A stretch of 9,128 nucleotides of DNA. Origin: DASUXY01 sp035301985. Its GTDB lineage: Bacteria; Bacillota; Bacilli; Bacillales; Amphibacillaceae. Made by a program: the position numbers and the translations under genes. The stretch is from positions 1-9,128 of the forward strand of contig DATGTE010000019.1 in assembly GCA_035301985.1 (NCBI GenBank), written 5' to 3'. Positions within the stretch are counted from its first letter, which is position 1. Each line of letters starts with the position of its first letter. Below the pieces are notes generated by a model. The model had not been told where the DNA came from and made no database searches. It saw only the letters and a program-made list of their open reading frames with translations. Positions 5,704 through 9,128 of this stretch are shown here, piece by piece.

Positions 5704-6953
5704 TGTTGCCAAAGAAAACATCAGCTTTTAGTGATATACAAAATCAAAAACGAACACAATGGATTTTATTAATTGGAATTATTTTAATTGCTGCAAACTT
5801 ACGCGCTCCGTTAACATCGGTAGGGTCATTGATCTCATTTATTCGTGATGACTTACAAATGAGTCATGCCCTTGCTGGGACGATTACGACTTTACCATTA
5901 TTAGCCTTTGCCATTTTAAGTCCATTTGCTCCAAAAATTTCGAATCGGATCGGCATGGAGTGGACAATTTTCTTATCGATGATTTTTTTGGGAATCGGTA
6001 TCGTCTTACGCTCTTTGTTTGGAACGGGAGCATTATTTGTTGGAACGATGATGATTGGGTTGGCCATTGCGTTTGGAAATGTGCTGTTACCAGCGTTTAT
6101 TAAGATGAAGTTCCCTTATAATATTGGTCTTATAACTGGATTGTATGCTGTTTTCATGAATGTTTTTGGTGCTTTAGCTTCGGGTTTGAGTGTACCGATT
6201 GCTTCGATTGGAAATTTAGGATGGAAAGGGTCCCTCGTTTTTTGGAGTCTGCCTGTAGGGATTGCTTTAATGGTTTGGTTTCCTCAATTAAAAAACGGTA
6301 TAAAACCAGTAGAATTAAAGAGTGAGTCAACTCGGAAAAAGACAAACGTATGGAAGTCTCCACTGGCATGGAATATTACGCTATTTATGGGGCTACAGTC
6401 GCTTGTTTTTTACACGATGATTACGTGGTTACCTGGGATTCTTCAAAGCCATGGCTATAGTTCGAATGCTGCAGGGTGGATGTTATTTTTAATGCAGTTT
6501 GCGATTATTCCAATTACATTTATTATCCCTGTGATTGCGGAAAGAATGGATAACCAAAAAAGGTTGAGTGCAGCGACGGCTTTCTTATTTATCATCGGGA
6601 TCGGTGGGCTGATGTGGGGGAATGAGCCGTTATTACCCGTATTTGTCATTATTACGGGAATTGCCACGGGTAGTGCATTTAGTTTATCGATGATGTTCTT
6701 TACTTTACGTACGAAAGATGCCATCCAAGCATCAGAAGTGTCCGGTATGGCACAATCATTCGGTTATTTATTAGCAGCTGTAGGGCCGGTGTTGTTTGGT
6801 GCTTTACATGACTTTACAGAAGGATGGACCGCACCTTTAGTGATGTTGATCGTCGTCTCTGGAATCATCTGGATCGTCGGTGTCGAGTCAGGAAAGGCCA
6901 AATTGATCGCAAGTCCAGACGCTTCGAAGGAATCAAAGGCACTGGGTATGTGA
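5703..6953 (+). CDS. MFS transporter, CynX/NimT/YycB family
   Basis: A 416-residue inner-membrane carrier of the major facilitator superfamily with about 12 hydrophobic helices in two halves, joined by a charged loop near residues 199-220 (KNGIKPVELKSESTRKK). The early signature NLRAPLTSVG (32-41), a following amphipathic segment (LISFIRDDLQMSHALAGTIT) and the short cytoplasmic loops are typical of the cyanate/2-nitroimidazole transporter group (CynX, NimT, YycB). Characterised members act on small anionic or drug-like substrates; the substrate here cannot be read off. TGGAGG at 5693-5698 is 4 bases before GTG 5703 and 7 bases before TTG 5706, so either may be used. GTG overlaps the TAG of the regulator gene. 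No clear terminator follows. Confidence 0.9.
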   Translation: MLPKKTSAFSDIQNQKRTQWILLIGIILIAANLRAPLTSVGSLISFIRDDLQMSHALAGTITTLPLLAFAILSPFAPKISNRIGMEWTIFLSMIFLGIGIVLRSLFGTGALFVGTMMIGLAIAFGNVLLPAFIKMKFPYNIGLITGLYAVFMNVFGALASGLSVPIASIGNLGWKGSLVFWSLPVGIALMVWFPQLKNGIKPVELKSESTRKKTNVWKSPLAWNITLFMGLQSLVFYTMITWLPGILQSHGYSSNAAGWMLFLMQFAIIPITFIIPVIAERMDNQKRLSAATAFLFIIGIGGLMWGNEPLLPVFVIITGIATGSAFSLSMMFFTLRTKDAIQASEVSGMAQSFGYLLAAVGPVLFGALHDFTEGWTAPLVMLIVVSGIIWIVGVESGKAKLIASPDASKESKALGM

Positions 6954-6976
6954 TAACGATGTTTAGGTTGCCCATC

Positions 6977-6990
6977 TCGATCATGATCGA
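6977..6990. repeat. 14-bp perfect palindrome after the MFS gene
   Basis: TCGATCATGATCGA lies 23 bases after the transporter stop. It has no loop and no T-run, so it is a poor terminator. A palindrome of this length is expected about once by chance in a window this size. Confidence 0.25.
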
Positions 6991-7091
6991 AAGAGACTCC
7001 ATCCTATCCATACGATAAAAGAAAACATGACACCGTTTTTACTCCCCCTCACATATTTTTGAAATTTTGTAATTCATTCGAAAGCGATATT

Positions 7092-7120
7092 TTGACTTCA
7101 GCCAAACAATGAGGTATAAA
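7092..7120 (+). promoter_or_regulatory. Sigma-A promoter of the 55-codon gene
   Basis: -35 TTGACT (7092-7097), exactly 17 bp, -10 TATAAA (7115-7120): five of six consensus bases in each box. Transcription should begin near 7127, about 34 bases before the ATG. Confidence 0.78.
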
Positions 7121-7124
7121 GGTG

Positions 7125-7152
7125 TCAACCATCAATTTTTAAAAGTTGAGGT
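7125..7152 (+). promoter_or_regulatory. Possible leader hairpin covering the ribosome site
   Basis: In the predicted leader, ACC-A-TCAA (7128-7135) can pair with TTGAGGT (7146-7152), with one bulged A. An alternative is TCAAC (7125-7129) with GTTGA (7145-7149). The first pairing covers most of the GAGGTGA ribosome site (7148-7154), so it could limit translation. Short and AT-rich, hence weak. Confidence 0.3.
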
Positions 7153-7160
7153 GATAACGA

Positions 7161-7328
7161 ATGCGTTTTATCGCGAATCGAGAACCTTTGTTTAAAACAA
7201 ATAGAGAAGATTTATGGTGTTATAAGCTATTAAACATTCTTACTTTTAAAAAATCTAGATGGATTAAACGACGCCTTCACGAAACAACACGAGAATTTGA
7301 AAGTATCCAGAGAAGAGATGTGTATTAA
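7161..7328 (+). CDS. Small basic hypothetical protein (55 residues)
   Basis: Starts MRFIANREPLFKTNREDLWC and ends FESIQRRDVY. The product is strongly basic (many Arg/Lys, including KKSRWIKRRL near 34-43), with no signal peptide or clear membrane helix. I do not recognise the family. A complete expression unit supports it: a near-consensus sigma-A promoter at 7092-7120, GAGGTGA at 7148-7154 with a 6-base spacer to the ATG, and a strong terminator 9 bases after the stop. The basic charge would suit binding nucleic acid or an acidic surface, but this is inference. It is separate from the MFS operon and convergent with the PucR gene. Confidence 0.68.
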   Translation: MRFIANREPLFKTNREDLWCYKLLNILTFKKSRWIKRRLHETTREFESIQRRDVY

Positions 7329-7337
7329 TCATAATGG

Positions 7338-7376
7338 AAGCGAAGCCGAGATGCTTGATCATCGGCTTCGCTTTTT
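7338..7376 (+). terminator. Rho-independent terminator of the 55-codon gene, overlapping the PucR stop
   Basis: A perfect 12-bp stem (AAGCGAAGCCGA at 7338-7349 with 7362-7373), a 12-base loop, then a TTTTT run (7372-7376). On the minus strand the same stem forms just past the PucR-type gene but no T-run follows, so it is a good terminator only for the plus strand. The T-run covers two bases of the convergent stop codon (7375-7377). Confidence 0.88.
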
Positions 7377-8988
7377 ATTTTCTAAGATGAGGTTTAGACT
7401 TTAGTCCATTTTTTAATTGATATAAATACGCGTCTGCGTAAATGGCGATTTCAATCATGAGTCTTGTTTTAGGTTGCATATAATCGTCCCCGATGAGTTG
7501 TTTAATACGCCTCAGTCGATGGTATAAGGTTTGGCGAACGATAAATAATTCGCGTGCCGTTTCATTTTTTGCGCCTAAGTTTTTTAAGTACACTTGAAAC
7601 GTCCGTAACAGCTCGGTTCCATGTTCGTTGTCATAAGTGATGAGAGGACCGATATAATCATCGACGATTTCAGTTAATTCATTCGAATCGTTCATGTGAT
7701 CGATTAACCGATAAACGCCTAACTGGTTATAAAATGGTTTTGATAACTGTCCGATGGTTTGTTGATAATGAAGCGTCGTTTGTGCTGTTTTGTAACTGGT
7801 GGTGAGATCGGTATACGTTGTGGTGATTTTTCCAAAACTTATCCATTGTAAGTCTTTGGAAATGGTTTGATTGATTTCATGGAGTCGTTCAAGTGATGTT
7901 TCCAAACGTTCAAATAATGAATCCTTTTCTCGTTGGTTGATGAGTAATACAACGTAATGATGTTGCTCGGTGTTCTTTACTGTAATGATATGAAAACCGT
8001 GTTCGGTTAATACGGAATGGATAGTCATCAATGTTCCGGTTAACATGTTTTTATCCCGCTCGGAAAACATCGGATGATCTTTATAAGGGATGATGGCAAT
8101 TAAAGCTTCATTTAGGCGTATGGAAGCATTTGTTTGTAATATCTTGTTTTGAATTTGGTCCTCCGTAAAAGAATTTTTGTTTAAGGCTTCAAGTAACCAT
8201 TCGTTTTGCTTCATTTGTTGGACTTCTTTTTCCTGATGGTATTTCCAAAAAAATTGATTGAGCGTTTCACTACACCGTTTGGCAGCCAAATCATCGATTG
8301 TCGAAACATGGTCTTTCTTTGTCAATAGATAGAGGCGAGCAATTTCTTGATCTAAAAAGAGGATTGGATACGTGCAGTAGTGCTTGTCCGTTGCCTGGTG
8401 TCTGATGTGCTTGATCCATTGTTGTTGCTTTCGTTTAGATGGAGAAGGGAAGAAGCGAAAGTGTTCATCATAGGCGAGGGCGACTGGTTTGTTCGTATGT
8501 TGGTACAATATTTTAAGAAATTCGCTGATGGAGCCATTGGACAATAATGTTTGGTTGAATTGTTCAGTTACACGTACTAAACTCCACCAATGATGTTGTT
8601 GTTCCTCGAGGATGATTTTGTGTAAATCCTTTGTAATATCAATGAATTTCACTTCCTCTTGAAAAGCGATGATTGGTAAATCATGTTGATCAGCTAATCT
8701 AAGCACCGTTTGAGGAAGTGTGTTCGTATGTGTGCCTAATTCAATACACAATGCAGATGCTTCGTAATCGAGGAGTTGTTGCACATAATGGATGCTTTTT
8801 TCTTCGTCATCGGCCCATCCCATTCCCGTTGTTAAGATGACTTCTTGTCCATTAAGTAAATGGCCAAAGGTTTCGATTTCGACAATGTGCGCCCATTTTA
8901 TAGGACGATGCAATCCGTCTTTTCCCGCTAACAATTCGATCCCTTCAAAATGTGGTCGTTGTAAAAGATCTTTTACTCGTAATCCCAC
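7375..8988 (-). CDS. PucR/CdaR-type transcriptional regulator
   Basis: About 537 residues. The N-terminal PucR domain (about 1-125) opens GLRVKDLLQRPHFEGIELLA and contains VEIETFGHLLNGQEVILTTG. The middle (about 280-405) resembles the degenerate GGDEF-like module of CdaR/PucR proteins. The C-terminal PucR-type helix-turn-helix (about 460-525) includes LKNLGAKNETARELFIVRQT and LYHRLRRIKQLIGDD. Family members such as B. subtilis PucR activate purine/allantoin use, and others control sugar-acid or amino-acid catabolism; the target here is unknown. Start: GTG 8988 has AAAAGGGGG 6 bases upstream, whereas the in-frame ATG at 8994 abuts the G-run directly. The gene is convergent with the 55-codon gene and reads away from the right edge. 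It has its own promoter with a cre-like site over the start point. Confidence 0.9.
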   Translation of the reverse strand: MGLRVKDLLQRPHFEGIELLAGKDGLHRPIKWAHIVEIETFGHLLNGQEVILTTGMGWADDEEKSIHYVQQLLDYEASALCIELGTHTNTLPQTVLRLADQHDLPIIAFQEEVKFIDITKDLHKIILEEQQHHWWSLVRVTEQFNQTLLSNGSISEFLKILYQHTNKPVALAYDEHFRFFPSPSKRKQQQWIKHIRHQATDKHYCTYPILFLDQEIARLYLLTKKDHVSTIDDLAAKRCSETLNQFFWKYHQEKEVQQMKQNEWLLEALNKNSFTEDQIQNKILQTNASIRLNEALIAIIPYKDHPMFSERDKNMLTGTLMTIHSVLTEHGFHIITVKNTEQHHYVVLLINQREKDSLFERLETSLERLHEINQTISKDLQWISFGKITTTYTDLTTSYKTAQTTLHYQQTIGQLSKPFYNQLGVYRLIDHMNDSNELTEIVDDYIGPLITYDNEHGTELLRTFQVYLKNLGAKNETARELFIVRQTLYHRLRRIKQLIGDDYMQPKTRLMIEIAIYADAYLYQLKNGLKSKPHLRK

Positions 8989-8994
8989 GTGCAT

Positions 8995-9003
8995 CCCCCT
9001 TTT
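8995..9003 (-). promoter_or_regulatory. Ribosome binding site that sets the PucR-type start
   Basis: AAAAGGGGG on the minus strand, 6 bases before GTG 8988 and 0 bases before ATG 8994. The spacing favours the GTG, which also places the conserved GLRVKDLL directly at the N-terminus. Confidence 0.72.
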
Positions 9004-9040
9004 CCGGATCTTTTATTTTCTTCATTTTCCATAACGTCTA

Positions 9041-9054
9041 TGTAAGCGCTATCT
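9041..9054 (-). promoter_or_regulatory. cre-like CcpA operator
   Basis: TGTAAGCGCTATCT (plus-strand reading) matches the cre consensus TGWAANCGNTNWCA at 13 of 14 positions; only the last base differs. It begins one base downstream of the -10 box of the PucR-type promoter and covers the expected start point near 9049, a position at which CcpA normally represses. Confidence 0.6.
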
Positions 9055-9055
9055 T

Positions 9056-9084
9056 ATTTTAACATTTAGGGTAGTGCAGTTCAA
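9056..9084 (-). promoter_or_regulatory. Sigma-A promoter of the PucR-type gene, extended -10
   Basis: On the minus strand: -35 TTGAAC (9084-9079), 17-bp spacer, -10 TAAAAT (9061-9056), preceded by TGT, giving an extended -10 (TGn) element. The leader to GTG 8988 is about 60 bases. Confidence 0.68.
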
Positions 9085-9128
9085 ATTATTAGATAATATA
9101 GTTTATTTAGAATATATGGATAAAAATC

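Noticed and set aside
6977..6990. 14-bp palindrome as terminator or operator
   Set aside because: No loop or T-run, and a 14-bp palindrome is expected about once by chance in this length.
8792..9034. Plus-strand 80-codon frame opposite the PucR-type gene start
   Set aside because: Antisense to a conserved domain, no ribosome site, Cys/Ser/Pro-rich shadow composition.

Overview
The window looks like chromosome of a low-GC, Gram-positive, Bacillaceae-type bacterium. The reasons are strong purine-rich Shine-Dalgarno sites, sigma-A promoters with 17-bp spacers, Rho-independent terminators, GTG starts and a CcpA-like cre site. It carries several unrelated small transcription units. I saw no rRNA, tRNA, CRISPR array or intact insertion sequence.

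Left part (1-1892). The 3' part of a class-3 lipase-fold gene enters from the left edge. Its hydrolase core is followed by a C-terminal helical tail, and a 114-residue helical protein follows 17 bases downstream. This order resembles type VII-secreted lipases with a reversed domain arrangement and their small export partners, but the link is inference. Behind it is about 600 bp with no intact gene, holding what look like decayed coding remnants and one imperfect hairpin.

Copper-type block (1893-3936). A small membrane protein with a Met/His-rich N-terminus and a C-terminal SHOCT domain is closed by a strong terminator. A secreted multicopper oxidase with all four copper-binding motifs follows, closed by its own terminator. 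The gap before the oxidase holds a spaced direct repeat, TCTCGATG-N7/8-GTTAAT, which is a candidate operator.

Middle (4054-4806, minus strand). A membrane-anchored coiled-coil protein with a C-terminal OB-like domain has its own promoter and terminator. Its start region suggests a one-base frameshift in a GGGG run, which separates a well-formed GTG start from the rest of the gene.

Right part (4946-9084). A GntR/FadR-type (FCD) regulator overlaps by one base a CynX/NimT/YycB-type MFS transporter, forming a two-gene operon. An independent 55-codon gene follows, with its own promoter and terminator. A convergent PucR/CdaR-type regulator is transcribed leftward from a promoter whose start point is covered by a cre-like site. 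The GntR-transporter pair suggests a ligand-induced uptake or efflux unit. The PucR gene suggests nitrogen or purine metabolism beyond the right edge. Neither substrate can be read from the sequence.
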